Part shown: positions 34,993-46,672 of the stretch, in pieces
Position numbering within the stretch: the stretch's first letter is position 1
Layout of the letters: each line of letters begins with the position of its first letter
From: Aquanectria penicillioides
Lineage: Eukaryota; Ascomycota; Sordariomycetes; Hypocreales; Nectriaceae
DNA length: 64,000 bases
Direction of reading: 5' to 3'
NCBI GenBank assembly: GCA_003415625.1
Contig: PYIU01000001.1
Coordinates: forward strand, 6,450,210 to 6,514,209
The notes under the pieces: generated by a model
What the model saw: only the letters and a program-made list of their open reading frames with translations
Told to the model about the DNA's origin: nothing
The model's database searches: none
Translations under genes and position numbers: made by a program

Positions 34993-36552
34993 ATGGCTCA
35001 GCATGGCTTCAATCAATTCGGCTCCGGCCAAAACGCCGGTAGCATCGACCCCAACGACCTCGCCATGGGCAGCGGCTACTCTGCCTCGTTTAATAATAAC
35101 AACAACAACTTCAACTCGAATTCCGGCAACGGTTCAAACGGCTTTTCCAGCGGTTCCGCCCTCTTTGGCGACGATGAGCTACTGGATGGTCTCACAAGTC
35201 CCCCCGACGCCCAGCCTCAGGATTTCTCGAATTTGAACATGGGCTTCTCTCAGGGAGGGTTTGCCCAGTCTCACATGAACGGTGGCTACTCAAACACTCC
35301 CGATGGAGACCCGATCCAGAGTCCGTACGCCGGCGGCTTCAACAACAACCAGTTCCGCCAGATGCAAGCCGCTCACTCCCTCGGCACCTCTCTCCACTCC
35401 CCGCTGTCATATTCCAACTCTCCCTTGGCCGACATGAACCCCGATGACCCGAACTACCTCAAGGCGCGAGCTAGGATGTCCCAGCAGATGCAACGGAAGG
35501 CGTCAAACAGCCGCAGCCCTATGACTCCCAAAACCGCTACCATCCACGGAATGCCCATGGGCTCGCAACAGGAGGCCCAAGGCTTCGGGGCTCAACCTAT
35601 CCGAACTACTGGTATGCACGACAAATCACCTTCTGGCCAGTGGATGAACACTCCCACAGGCAGCATTCCGGCCTCCTACAACTCTGGCTTCTCCTCGCCT
35701 ATGCAGCCCTCGATGAACCAAATCAACGAAGTTATGATGAAGGGTGGCACTTCGATGCCCGCCAAACTAGGCGTCACTGGAGGCGCAGTCTCATCTCAAG
35801 AGATGAAGCGGAAGCGACGTCGAGAGTCTCACAACTTGGTTGAGCGCCGCCGCCGTGACAACATCAACGAGAGGATACAGGATCTCAGCAGACTGGTGCC
35901 AACTCACCGTCTGGAGGATGAGAAGATCCGGAAGCTCATTCAGAACGGCACACCGCTTTCTCCCACTCTGACCGGCATCTCCAGCCCGTCGCAGGCAACC
36001 TCGAGTCTCGCGGGCCCCGGCGCCCGGAGGGCTGCTGGGGCCACTGCCGGCAACATTACCACAGGTCTCCCGCTTGAAGAAAAGGACAAGGGCCCGAACA
36101 AGGGTGACATTCTCAACGGCGCTGTCAGCTGGACTCGTGATCTGATGTGGATGCTCCACCTCAAGCTTCAACAGCAAGAGGAGATGATGAACACTATTGC
36201 TGAACTGGGTGGCCACTTCCCATTCGAGCTTACCGAAGACGAGCGACGCATGCAAACCGAGCTCATGGATGCCCTTACCAAGAATGATAATGGTACCTTT
36301 TCCTACTCTCGCACAGCTGGATCTGGCCTCCGTGTGCCCCATCACACCGATTATCGAGGCGAGCCCGTTAACAGCTCGGGCGGAAGCGTGGACCCTATCT
36401 CGCTCAGCCCTGACGAGAACGGAGAAGGTATCATGGCTGGTGACATCGGTGATACCAACCAGTTTTGGCACGACCCTGATGATAACGGCAGTGGACAAGC
36501 CTCCCTCAACTTCAAAGAGGAAGACGAGTACGACATGGACCTCACCCAGTAG
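34993..36552 (+). CDS. bHLH transcription factor, MITF/USF-like with long loop
   Basis: Single exon, 519 residues, starting at the ATG at 34993; the frame extends 15 bases upstream only through a non-ATG codon. Residues 1-270 are Asn/Ser/Gln/Gly-rich (including a six-Asn run) and likely form a disordered activation region. The basic region and helix 1 (about 272-302) read ESHNLVERRRRDNINERIQD, with the H, E and R positions that read CACGTG-type E-boxes in this class (family knowledge). Helix 2 begins at NKGDILNGAVSWTRDLMWML and continues into a Gln-rich, zipper-like helix LHLKLQQQEEMM. About 65 residues separate the helices, far more than the usual 6-20. The acidic tail ends DEYDMDLTQ. A nuclear regulator is inferred; fungal orthologues such as the AnBH1/SAH-2 group are candidates, but I cannot assign one. 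Convergent with NPR3. Confidence 0.9.
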   Translation: MAQHGFNQFGSGQNAGSIDPNDLAMGSGYSASFNNNNNNFNSNSGNGSNGFSSGSALFGDDELLDGLTSPPDAQPQDFSNLNMGFSQGGFAQSHMNGGYSNTPDGDPIQSPYAGGFNNNQFRQMQAAHSLGTSLHSPLSYSNSPLADMNPDDPNYLKARARMSQQMQRKASNSRSPMTPKTATIHGMPMGSQQEAQGFGAQPIRTTGMHDKSPSGQWMNTPTGSIPASYNSGFSSPMQPSMNQINEVMMKGGTSMPAKLGVTGGAVSSQEMKRKRRRESHNLVERRRRDNINERIQDLSRLVPTHRLEDEKIRKLIQNGTPLSPTLTGISSPSQATSSLAGPGARRAAGATAGNITTGLPLEEKDKGPNKGDILNGAVSWTRDLMWMLHLKLQQQEEMMNTIAELGGHFPFELTEDERRMQTELMDALTKNDNGTFSYSRTAGSGLRVPHHTDYRGEPVNSSGGSVDPISLSPDENGEGIMAGDIGDTNQFWHDPDDNGSGQASLNFKEEDEYDMDLTQ

Positions 36553-37447
36553 TCTACTCTTGTGCTCGGTCGCTTGTCTGCTTCATGCGGCTACCGATAG
36601 GTCTGCCTCATGGACACGATGGATCTCGACCTCTCGGTTGCATTATTTGCTTTTGGCGTTGGCATCATCATCATGGCATCTCCACCCTCAATGGCTTTGT
36701 CCAGCATTTAGGGCCGCCGCTTTGAGGGCTGTGGCTCATTTGGCGTTTGAATCATTTGCTACTGAGCAGGGTTGTTTCGGTTTTTGTTTGATGTGATTTT
36801 TCCTCCAAGGAGCGAATTCGGCGCGTCAGGGCGTGGGTAAGGTATGGTATGGTATATAGGCAGGCTTATACAGTGCTGGGGCATATCTGAACCATTTTCT
36901 CTCCTTCCCGTCTTTCTGGTTTTTGCGCTTTTCATCCTCTTTTTTGCTTCGCTTTTTTTTTTCATGTTGCTCTGCAGGATTTGTGGATTTTTATTGCGTT
37001 GCGATACCTTTGTGCTCAATTAGGTGGTGGAGGAGGATGGAATGGATGAGGGCAGAGGGCGCGGGGTGCGATGTGGGTTTCTGTTCTTGCTTCTTTTTTG
37101 CTAATTTTATCTCGCTGTTTAATCATCGGGACCCCTGTGTTGTTGTTCCTGCTTGATGATTTCTGGCAATGGGGCCGACGTATACACCTTCATTGCCTGG
37201 ATTTTCTCGGGCGGGACTCCGAGCTTCAGGCATATCTGCATTTGTGTATTTATCATAGTTTCACGGCTCCTCTTTTTATCACCATGTTCCGCTCAGATAC
37301 CGACAGCGAGCTACCCGTTATACAACCGTCTGTCTTTCCATTACTTGCGGCTCCACCACCCTCCTCTTTAAATTAGATCGAATATTGAAATCTATAACCC
37401 CTGGTATATGCAGTGTAATAAAACGTGCATGAAGCAACGAGGTCCAA
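36553..37447. other. shared 3' intergenic region of the bHLH gene and NPR3
   Basis: 0.9 kb between two convergent stop codons. T-rich tracts lie on the bHLH side. No gene seen. Confidence 0.6.
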
Positions 37448-39701
37448 TCACCAATGCCGCGTGCATAAAAGGTACTCACTCATGGCGGTGAGCTGGTTCC
37501 AGACCTCCTTCCGTTTCATGTCCTCCTGCAAGGCGATGCGCTCCAGGGCACACTGGCCGTCAAAGTACTTTGAGAGCTGCTGCCACGCGCCTCGGATCTT
37601 GTCGTCGGTGAAACGGCGGGCGATGGCAGACAGGTATCGGGACTCCTTGCCGGTGGCTTTCTTGGCGTCGAGGATGATGTGGGGGGTCAGGCCGGCGAGG
37701 TGAGCGTGGTCGTTGACCGAGGGATGTGCCGTGGCGACGGGGACCGTCTTGCGCGCGTGGGCGGTGGCCTTTTCAGCGGCCTCACGGTGGGCTTTGGAGG
37801 CGATGCGCTCCAGGCGGGCCTTCTCGGCGGCCTGTTCGGTCATGGTGGGGACATGGGAGCCGTCGGTACCGGAGTGATCTTCGGAGGACTCGGAGGTGCG
37901 GGGCGGGGCAGTCCCGGACGAGTCTTCGGAGCGGGCCCCGTCGGCGTCGGCGGCGGCACGGAGCTCCTCAGCCTCCATCTCGTACTCAACCTCGTAGAGG
38001 ATCTCAGGCCAGACGACGACGTAGGCAAAGGTGCACAGCTGAGTCACCCATCCACGCCGCATGAGCCAGGCGAGCATGAGCAGGTAGGTGGGCCGGTGGG
38101 CCTTGCTCGGCGAGAACTGCTTGTAAGGGCGGGGGCATTGGGAAAGCTCGGCGAGGAAGTTGGGGAGGGGTGGCGCCAGCGGAAATGCGCGCTGCCACTC
38201 GAGCATGTCTTGGGGAAGACGGGTGAGGTCGGCATTCGGCGAGCCGATGTACTGGTCTCGCGCGTGAAGTGGCGGGATGGCGATGGCGCGGCGCCAGAAG
38301 ATGAAGTGCTGCGCGTACTTGCGGACCTGGCCGAGAGTGAGGATGTTGCTCTGGCCAACCTGCCAGAAGCTATGGAGAAGACAGTCAGCACCGCACACGG
38401 GAAAGACATTGAGGACAATTGGTAGAGGGGTAGAACCGCCGCTCCACAGGTGAAGGGTTACACTACACGTACGATACAGTTGGTTTTGATAGTCGCACAA
38501 ACTCGACCATGGATGCCGTTGTCGGGTCCGGATCGGCCTGCAGCTCGGATATGACCTTCTTCTCATCGACCATCAAGAGGAGGCCGAAATTCTTGTCGAG
38601 AAACCCGGGCTCCTCCAGGGCGTCCTGACTCATGAGCGTGTTGGAGGTTGTCAGCCAAAGACCCCGTTGAGCCGGAGCCTCGCCTTGCGGGAGATCATCC
38701 ACGTAAAAGGGAACGGGGATTTGAACTGAAGGCGTGAGAGAACCCGCGGCGGTCTCGAGATGCAGCGTTGCAATCCTATTTTGCGATACTGACTCGTAAA
38801 TGTCGTGCATGGCAGCAGCTAGCGATGAGCTCTGGAGGATCTCTTTCCATAGCACATTCATCTTCTTGCCTGCGTCCAATATCAATTAGCACCGAATACC
38901 ATTCGAGTCTTACAATTAGGGGAACGTACGCTCTTCTCGGGCTTTGTCCTTGGCAGCCAAGATGCGTTTCGACTCCTTCCAGACAAACTCGCTGTGCTGC
39001 TGGCTGTATTTGAGAGCCTTGCTGACATTCTTGATGATGTGATCGTACACGGCCTCGATGACCTCTTTAATCTCGTTGCTTTTTGGATTGAGGATGAAGA
39101 CGAGATTGAACATGGTCATGGAACTTCGCTTCTCATCATCTTCCTCCTTCTTGCCATCTTTTTCTTTGGATGGCTGTTCAGCCAGCTTGCCGGTGGTCGA
39201 GCCATCTGCCTCGTGGGAAGCAGTCAAGTCATCGGTATAGGCAGATCTCTTGGAGGATTTTGTTGTCTTCTTGGGCTTCTTCCATTTGCCATTTTCCGGG
39301 ACATGGATGGGATATGAGACACAGTAGAGGGGATCCAGAGATAACTGGAACAGGCGCTTGTGGTAGGAGCGCGCGGGGGTGAGGATTCCCGCTAGATCAC
39401 GGGATGGGAAGCCGGCAACACGCTCCCATGGGACGATTTGAGTGCCGGATTCGGTAAAATAGTGCTCATCAGGGTTGCGCGCTTGCTTGAGAACTTCGCC
39501 CTCATCGTCAACGTCTTGGTGCTTGGGTTGCGAGAGGCGCTCAAGGAGGATGTCCTCGAACTCTACCGGGGCCTGGTAAGTCCCGGAGCCAGCTTGGATG
39601 TGAGGGGGGTAGTGGAACACAAAGGCAGGGCCGTCGCGAGTGCGATTGAGGACGAGGGCAATGCCGAGGAAATTGTTGGTGGTGACGAACGGGGTTGCCA
39701 T
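37448..39701 (-). CDS. npr3: nitrogen permease regulator 3 (SEACIT/GATOR1 subunit)
   Basis: Three exons: 39701-38930, 38869-38473 and 38369-37448. The introns are 60 nt (GTACGT donor, GACGCAG acceptor) and 103 nt (GTACGT donor, CTGAC branch point, CATAG acceptor). Summed length gives 696 residues with an intact frame. Npr3 pairs with Npr2 in the vacuole-associated complex that inhibits TORC1 when amino acids are scarce (family knowledge). The N-terminus FLGIALVLNRTRDGPAFVFHYP and the MFNLVFILNP segment form the longin-like part. The middle has FGLLLMVDEK and LTLGQVRKYAQHFIFWRRA, then AIPPLHARDQYI. The C-terminal winged-helix part reads ALERIALQEDMKRKEVWNQL and ends in the family-typical RHW. 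The start at 39701 is the first ATG; the frame extends 12 bases upstream only through a GTG. An acidic/Ala-rich insert lies at about residues 500-570. Confidence 0.95.
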
Positions 39702-41621
39702 GGTGCGGGTCACATGGTCCCGCGGGGACGGGAGAAGCCTTCAAGGGTCAATTTTTGAAGGGAGGGAAAAAGATGGCCTGGTCCTCCTGAGGAACGGGGT
39801 TCTCGTCGTGAATGGCGATCCAATGGTGAGAGCTTCAGTGAGTGTGGAGATGAATGAGTTGACGTTGATGCGGCTGGAGGCATGAAGCCACATAGCACGC
39901 GCCACATGACGAGAATGAACATGGGGCTGGTGTGTGTGTGGCGCGGATAAGCAAGCTTTATCTGTGCTGTGCATGTGCACGTGCTGTATCTAGTTATCTG
40001 GTATCTACCTACCTAGGCTACCTACCTATCTTAGCACGTAGCTAACCCCAGTGAGTGCCAGCGTGCACCCCTTTGACAGAAATGGCGCCAAAACAATCCA
40101 GGCCGACTTTTTTTTTGGTCCCCTTCCAGCAGCCATTTTCTGCAGGCGAATAAGGTAGCATGCGGGCTCCCTCGACACTTGGCGGGGTGGTCTCGACCGC
40201 ATTAGAAAATCAGGCACGTAGGGATTGGACAATACGAGGGCCTAGTAAAGAGAGATGAGCGGGATGAGAAACAAAGACCCTCTTCAGAGCAGAGCATTTC
40301 GCGGGTAACCGGGAGGATTTCCCTCTCAGGACAGCCCACTAGGGCCCACGGTATTCGTCCAAATGCTCGATCACATGTCAACAGATTGCAAGATGGCAAG
40401 TTTCGGTGTAAAAGACGCTAAAGGGGCCCTGCGTTGCGTACCCGTCCCCGTTCCCCATCCACGTCTCCATCCCCGTCTGTTACTTGAATGGGCGAGTGGG
40501 CGTAAAAGGGCCCAGCCCAACAGATTCCCCAACACAATGAGACGTGCTAATATAAACAATTTAACCTTGCCGACATAAGGGGGGTTAATTACCTGCATTG
40601 GCTGAGGCCAGACGGGCTGAGAAGGAGAAAAACGCCGTGCATTCCCATCCATCATTTAGTCTACGTTTACATTACATTGCATTTATCCTCCCTTGCCTTT
40701 CTAGTCCAACCGGACCTTTTTGCTGCCCTTTTCGATTTTTTTTTTTGGTGCGGCGCAGACAGAGAGCAGTAGCAGACAGTGAAATCCGCAAGCAACCCTT
40801 TCGCCACACCAACAATTCAAAGGTGCTCTATCCCGGATTTAATAGTCAACCAGGCCGCCAACTGCCCATCCCTCAAGCAGATCATCCCCGACTGAGCAGA
40901 GCCTTGACCTCCCAGAGACCAGGACGCTGGGAGATCCCACTTGGCCCTTTTCGGTTTCCCCTCCCCTCCTAAACCCCTCCTCTAACCCGCTGGGCCCGCG
41001 TGGTGCGTCGTCGTCGTCTCGCCTCCGCGAGCCTCCTGGATAAACGGTAGCGGCAAACAGCCTTCACATGGTCTCGGCCGTCCATCTCACTGGCCCACCC
41101 GCCTGAGTTTGCCCACAAAACTCACCGTCTTGTTTCCCGACCGGAAGGGCAACAGGTCGTGTGCTTTCTGCCAACTTCATCCGCCCCGTCGCCGTCCCGT
41201 CGTCGTCGACCGAGCCTCAGCTTACCCTCCGCCTCGCCGCCTGGGCCCCGTTTATCGCCTACCCTGACTCCGGTCTCCCCATCTCCACCATCAACGCCCG
41301 CCGGCCGTCGTGTGTCGGTCCCGGATCCTGCCCCAGGCGCCCCTGAACCCCCTGGAAATGACACCGTATTGAGCGCTTCGTACACCCTTTTCTTGTCGCC
41401 AAACTCTCCTCCATCTTCCCTGGTGGTGCCTTGGCCTTCTAGTCCATCTAGCACTCTAGCTCTATAGCTCTGTGTTTGTCTGCTTCGTGCTACTCCGCTG
41501 CGCTTGCCGCTCCGTCGCTCGCAGCGCCCCTAAATCATCACCCCCCCGCGCGCATCTGTTGCCCTCCATTTCTTCCCCCCCTCCAGCTCCGTGTTCCGCT
41601 TCCGCGCCCGCCATCGCCATC
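39702..41621. other. divergent intergenic region between NPR3 and EKI1
   Basis: 1.9 kb holding both upstream regions. A CTACCTACCTAGGCTACCTACC motif cluster lies at 40003-40030. A C/T-rich zone at 41100-41620 is the likely EKI1 leader. No additional gene was recognised. Confidence 0.6.
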
Positions 41622-43009
41622 ATGTCGCCGTCGGCTCCCAGCGGCCAGCACGGCCATGTCCCCTTTCTCCCCCTTACCTACGACAACAATGACTCGCAAA
41701 ACTCTGCCCTCAAGCTCATCTTGACTCTCATGCCCGACTGGGCCAGCGAGGACTCGCGCGTAGAATTTGTGCGCTTCACCGATGGCATTACCAACACGCT
41801 GCTCAAGGCCATCAACCGCCGCCCCGGCCTGTCAAAGGACGACGTCGACCGGGAATCCATCCTGCTCCGGGCCTACGGTCACGGGACCGCAGTCCTCATC
41901 GACCGCGAGCGCGAGGCCGCAAACCACGAGCTGCTCTGGAAGCATGGCTTGGCCACGGAGCTTCTCGCCCGCTTCAAAAATGGCATGCTGTACCGCTACG
42001 TCACCGGCAAGCCCGCTCGCGCTCAGGACCTCAGCGACCCTCGCATCTTGACCGCCGTGGCCCGCCGACTTGCACAGTGGCACGCGACTGTACCCTCCCT
42101 GTCGGGCCCCGTCCACGGCCTTGACGGCCCCAACGGCCACACTAACGGCCACTCCAGCTCCGAAGTCAACGGCCACGCCGACGACGCTGGCCAGAAGGCG
42201 CAGCAAGACATGATTGACAATGCTGCCCCGGGCAAACCCCGCCCAATGTATGGACGACCATGCAGAAGTGGATTCTCGCCCTGCCCACCGACACCGATGC
42301 CCAGCGTGAGAGGCAGATGCGGCTGCAGGGCGAGCTGAAGGAGATGATCCAGAAGCTAAGCCAGCGTCCCGGACTCGGTCAGAATGGGGTATGTTGAACG
42401 GTTTTCCAAACGAAGAATCATTATTCTTTGTTGTCTTTTTTCTTCTTTCCTCTGCTTCTTATTCTCTCTCTCTCCAGGAACGATGCATGGACTAACCGTC
42501 ATCTCATGTAGCTTGTTTTCGCGCATTGCGACTTGCTGTGTGCCAATGTCATCATCCATGATGATGAGGGTGAGGAAACGACGGTGAGCTTCATCGATTA
42601 TGAGTATGCGACGCCGTCGCCAGTGGCGTTTGATATATCCAACCACTTTGCTGAGTGGGTAGGATACGACTGTGATTATACACTGGTCCCCACTCAGGCG
42701 CAGCGCAGGGCCTTCATCCAAGAGTACGTCAAGACATACTTCAAGCTAACCGGAGAACCGGCGGATGAGGAGGAGGAAGTGTCCAAGCTCATGGAGGATG
42801 TGGACGCATACCGAGGGGTGCCTGGATTCTACTGGGGCATGTGGTCGCTGATCCAGACCGTCATCTCCGAGATCGACTTTGACTACGCATCGTATGCGGA
42901 GCTGCGATTGGACGAGTACTGGCAATACAAGGCCGAGACTGACGGGAGTCGTGAGGCGGCCGGGAAGGAGATGTCGTTGCGGGAGAAGACATGGTGGCGC
43001 ACTGAATGA
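41622..43009 (+). CDS. eki1: ethanolamine kinase, with apparent 1-nt frameshift
   Basis: Exon 1 is 41622-42388 and exon 2 is 42512-43009. The 123-nt intron has a GTATGT donor, ACTAACC branch point and TGTAG acceptor. The product phosphorylates ethanolamine with ATP, the first step of the CDP-ethanolamine (Kennedy) route to phosphatidylethanolamine. Visible motifs are VEFVRFTDGITNTLLKA (nucleotide loop region), LLWKHGLATELLARFKNGMLY, then in exon 2 the Brenner-type catalytic loop FAHCDLLCANVII and the choline/ethanolamine kinase motif FIDYEYATPSPVAFDISNHF. Exon 1 breaks frame near 42237-42244: DNAAPGKP is in frame 1, and NVWTTMQKWILALPTDTDAQ is in another frame that continues through the splice site. 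One additional C in the run repairs it, giving 421 residues. An Asn/Gly/His-rich insert lies before the break. Likely an assembly error. Confidence 0.9.
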
Positions 43010-44709
43010 GGAGCAGTGATGCATGTGAACCGGTGGCAGTTGGCCGAGGCGCAGTGTCCGAGGCTGGGGCTGCGTCTGGCTTGGATGGGGTTGAAGGAGA
43101 TGGCGTCCCCAAAGCGAGAGGGGTCCGGGCTTACTCTGTTGAACAGGTTCGCGCGCGGATGACGGAGAGGGAGAGAGTTAGTGGCGAGCGAGGGAACTGA
43201 ACTGATCCGAAAGGATCAGATATGCAAGAAAGGATACAGGGGAATGGCGTTCGGGTTTCTCAGCTGGTTGGTCTCGTCCTCGTTTTCCCTTCTCGACACC
43301 CCCGCCATTTTTTCCCTTCCTGACCAAGGACGTCACCTCCCTCCCCCAGTCTTGTTTCCGATTCTTTTTCTTTTTGTTCTCCTTCTTTTTTTTTTCTTCC
43401 TCCGTTCACGATGATACAAAAAAAACAGCTCAACCAGCATGATGTGAATGGCCAAAAGGGGGGCAGCCATTCAACATGAGCTACAGCATGGGTACGAACT
43501 TGCGTCGGCATTATACCACACATAGCAGCAGTCTAGCCTTACCTTATACACTCATATAATACGTACATGTTATGAATGGACGGATATTCGGGATAGTGTA
43601 TACGTGTGGCACGGTGCTTACAGTATTGAAAGCAGCGTCCGATAGCTCGACGTGCGCTTGCTGGGCTCCCCGGGAGCCGAACTGGGTATCTGCAATGCCA
43701 GCTGGTACTTTTGCGTCTATCGGCAAAGATACAGACGGGCCCACGTCCACGTATCTACTCTACGAAATAAATTATCGCACTCTCCGGCCGAGTCGGCGGC
43801 CACCGTGGCATGGACGAACCCTCCACCTCCATCATCGGTGTCACCCGCAGCCGACCAACCGGGACGAGGCCCCACAGGGTGGCCCGCGGGATGAGAGGTG
43901 TGGCTTGTGAACGAGGGGGCGGGTGAGGGCGAGCAATGGCGAATGAGGGCGAGTGAGGGCCAAAGAAGTGGCTGGCAAAGGGATTGGGGGGAACGAATGG
44001 GTGGTGGTGGTGCAACCGACCCGACAGCCAGAGCCAGCCGCGTGACCGGGTTAGGCGAGGTGCATGTTTTCCATGTTCAATTGGCGTCGCCGTCCGGGGC
44101 GGGCTGGTCGGTCAGAGTTTCTGGATGGAGGAGAGAGGGAGATGCTGTATGCAGTAAGTCGTATGGAGTTAACAGGTGTGATGCATGGTTGTGTACGGAG
44201 TAGCCGGGAGCATGTAACTTGTACTAGGTATGTAGCGGGCAGGCTAGCAAGGAACGAGGGGTGAGAAGAGAGAGAGAGAGGGGGGAAGAGGAAGAGGGAA
44301 TAAGACATTAACAAAGCAGAGTGACAAGAAAAAAACGAATGCGATGTGATGATGTGATGGCACCGAACTAGTCGTCGGCGGCAACCAACTTCCAGGAAAC
44401 AGCAGCGAGATTGAGGCGAGATGAGAAAGGGTTGTGCCCCAGCAGCGTGGCTCAAGCATGGCTTGGGATGCGCCTCCCAGGCAGGGCTAGAGCTTGCAGA
44501 TGCCCGGTCTGGGCGGGTGTAATTAATTAATTAGTTGGAGATGGGAAAAAAAAGGCCCAGCCCGGCGGCTGTAACAATCCCATGGTACGGACAGCACGAG
44601 GGCCATGGCTTTGGCATGGAGAACAGGACAAGGGTGTGTGCGTCGTGCGCGTGGCTGCTCTTGGGTGGGCGCCTCGATCGAACTGATACGGACCAACTTT
44701 GAGACGGAT

Positions 44710-44790
44710 GTTTTTTTTTTTTTTTTTTAATTTTAAAATGTATTTTATTTTCATTTTATTTCATTTTATTTTTCCTTCAAATTTTGTTGT
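44710..44790. repeat. AT-rich low-complexity block with ATTTTATTTC repeats
   Basis: A 19-base T run is followed by several TTTTATTT/CATTTTATTT units, in sharp contrast with the surrounding GC-richer DNA. Confidence 0.75.
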
Positions 44791-45120
44791 ATGAATCTTT
44801 TGTTATTCCTGTCTATGGTTCATGCCTGGCCCTGAGGAAAAAGAAATCAAAGACATGGATTTTCTACAAATCCTGCTCCGATTTGCATTTTTGCTGCCAG
44901 AATACGAGTCAATGTCTCTTTTGTTTCCTTTGTGGTGTCGACAATGGCCGCCGCTCTCAGGAAACAAAAAAAAAAAAAAACATCTTGCGGTCTCTGGTCT
45001 TGGACAGGCAGCCTCTGAGGCGCTGGGGACGGTGAAGAAGCGGGGATCGCGTGACGGCCAGTGCGCCAGCCCCAACTCAACGGTTCCGCCTTCAAGGACC
45101 CCATGTCGGTTGTCTCATCT

Positions 45121-45162
45121 TGGCTTGTCTTGTCTTGTCTTGTCTTGCCTTGTCTTGCCTCT
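45121..45162. repeat. CTTGT/CTTGC pentanucleotide repeat
   Basis: About eight tandem pentamers, the reverse complement theme of the AAGGC/AAGAC repeats elsewhere in the window. Confidence 0.8.
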
Positions 45163-46238
45163 TGTTTTTTTTTTGTGTCCTTTCTTTCTTCCTTGTTGCT
45201 GCCAGGGTCCTCGGATCGTCTTTTATTCCCTCTCAGCCCCCACAGCGTCTAAGTTTTTTCTCTCCCTCTTCCCTTTCCTGGGGTGGTGACGAGGCCCCCC
45301 GTTTCATCTCGTGGTCCGCTCATTAACTAACACCCCTCCCCTTGCTTGCTTGATGGCTTGCTCATCATCAATCGTCATCATCGCATATTCATCAATATCC
45401 GCGTATGTTCCCGCCAATTACCCATTCAGGCAACGAGTAATTCGTTTTAGCCACGCATTGATTGATTGATCGATTCGATGACTGATTGACGCATGCATCA
45501 ATTGATTGACGGAGCACGGTCCATCCATCTCCATGGATTATCCACAGAGCACGGACATGGGGACAGACAAGGCAAGGCAAAACAAAGCCACATTTGTCTC
45601 TCTCCCCTCCCCCCACGTCTCCCTCAGCTCAGACAGCTCGCGCCGCCATGTACTACCAAGGAACTAACACGCGTTCACCTCAACTCAAATGCACAAACCA
45701 CTTTTATTTTCTGCACTTACTTATCTCTTCTCATCTATGAGCAAGCCACTACCTCGACTGGTGACACACACTAGACGCCTCGTGGCTTTGCCATCGCCTC
45801 CCTCCCAATCTCCAATTCCCCATAGTTATGTAAACGGGAAAGCGTTTTTCTCAAAATGCTGACTCCAACGAACAATGAGGCGAGACTATTAGTAGTAGGA
45901 CTAGGACGAGGGGGGAAACGGAAAGGAAAGTAACGAGAACTAAAAAAAAAAAAAAAAATTTAACAAGAATACTAATACAATATTGATAAAAAAAATATTG
46001 GGCAAAAAACTCTCGACCCTACCGCAGACCTAAAGCTTACAGCTAAGATGCAGTAGCGTCCGCGTCCAGGCCCAAGAGCAGGGGCCTCGACGCGATGGTG
46101 GCACCATGCTGCCGCTGTCGCTCCAATTGGTTCTGTTGCTCGTCATCTCGATCCATCTCTTGTCTCTTCTGCGTGGTTCTCTTTGGTCATCTCTGTCACC
46201 TCGGGTATCCTGGAGTTCCTGCCGCTCGCTTGTCTTGA

Positions 46239-46288
46239 GGCAGGCAGGCAGGCAGGCAGGCTGGCAAGCGAGCAAGCAAGCAAGCAGC
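46239..46288. repeat. CAGG and CAAG tetranucleotide repeats
   Basis: Five GGCA units, then a degenerate GCAA series. Confidence 0.8.
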
Positions 46289-46631
46289 CAAGCCCGGGAA
46301 ACGCAAGGTAAGGCAAGGTCAAAGCAAGGTCAAGGCCAAGCAAGACAAGGTAAAACAAGGTATGTCATGTATGGTACCTAGTTGGGTTGCCTCCTCGGGA
46401 GTATCAAGATGCGGCGCTCTTCTGCCTTCTTGTTGGGCCCAGACCCTGAGGTGCCGTGCCAGCTTACGTTTGCCCTAGGAGCCCTGCCCTGCATTGGATA
46501 TTATGACAATGCATACGGTACACGTACAAGACGGACCAAACAGGGTTCAGAGATGTGGGAAAGCGAGTGCGTGAGAGTGCGCGAGAGTGATTGTGAGTTA
46601 TTGTGAGTTATTGTGAGTGGGTGAGTGGGTG

Positions 46632-46634
46632 AGT

Positions 46635-46671
<37 letters not shown>
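46632..46671. repeat. GT dinucleotide microsatellite
   Basis: About 15 uninterrupted GT units preceded by GTGA-interrupted copies. Confidence 0.9.

Positions 46672-46672
<1 letters not shown>

Noticed and set aside
37679..38425. Plus-strand frame of 248 codons
   Set aside because: Antisense shadow of NPR3 exon 3; Gly/Val-rich composition is explained by the opposite strand's codon use.
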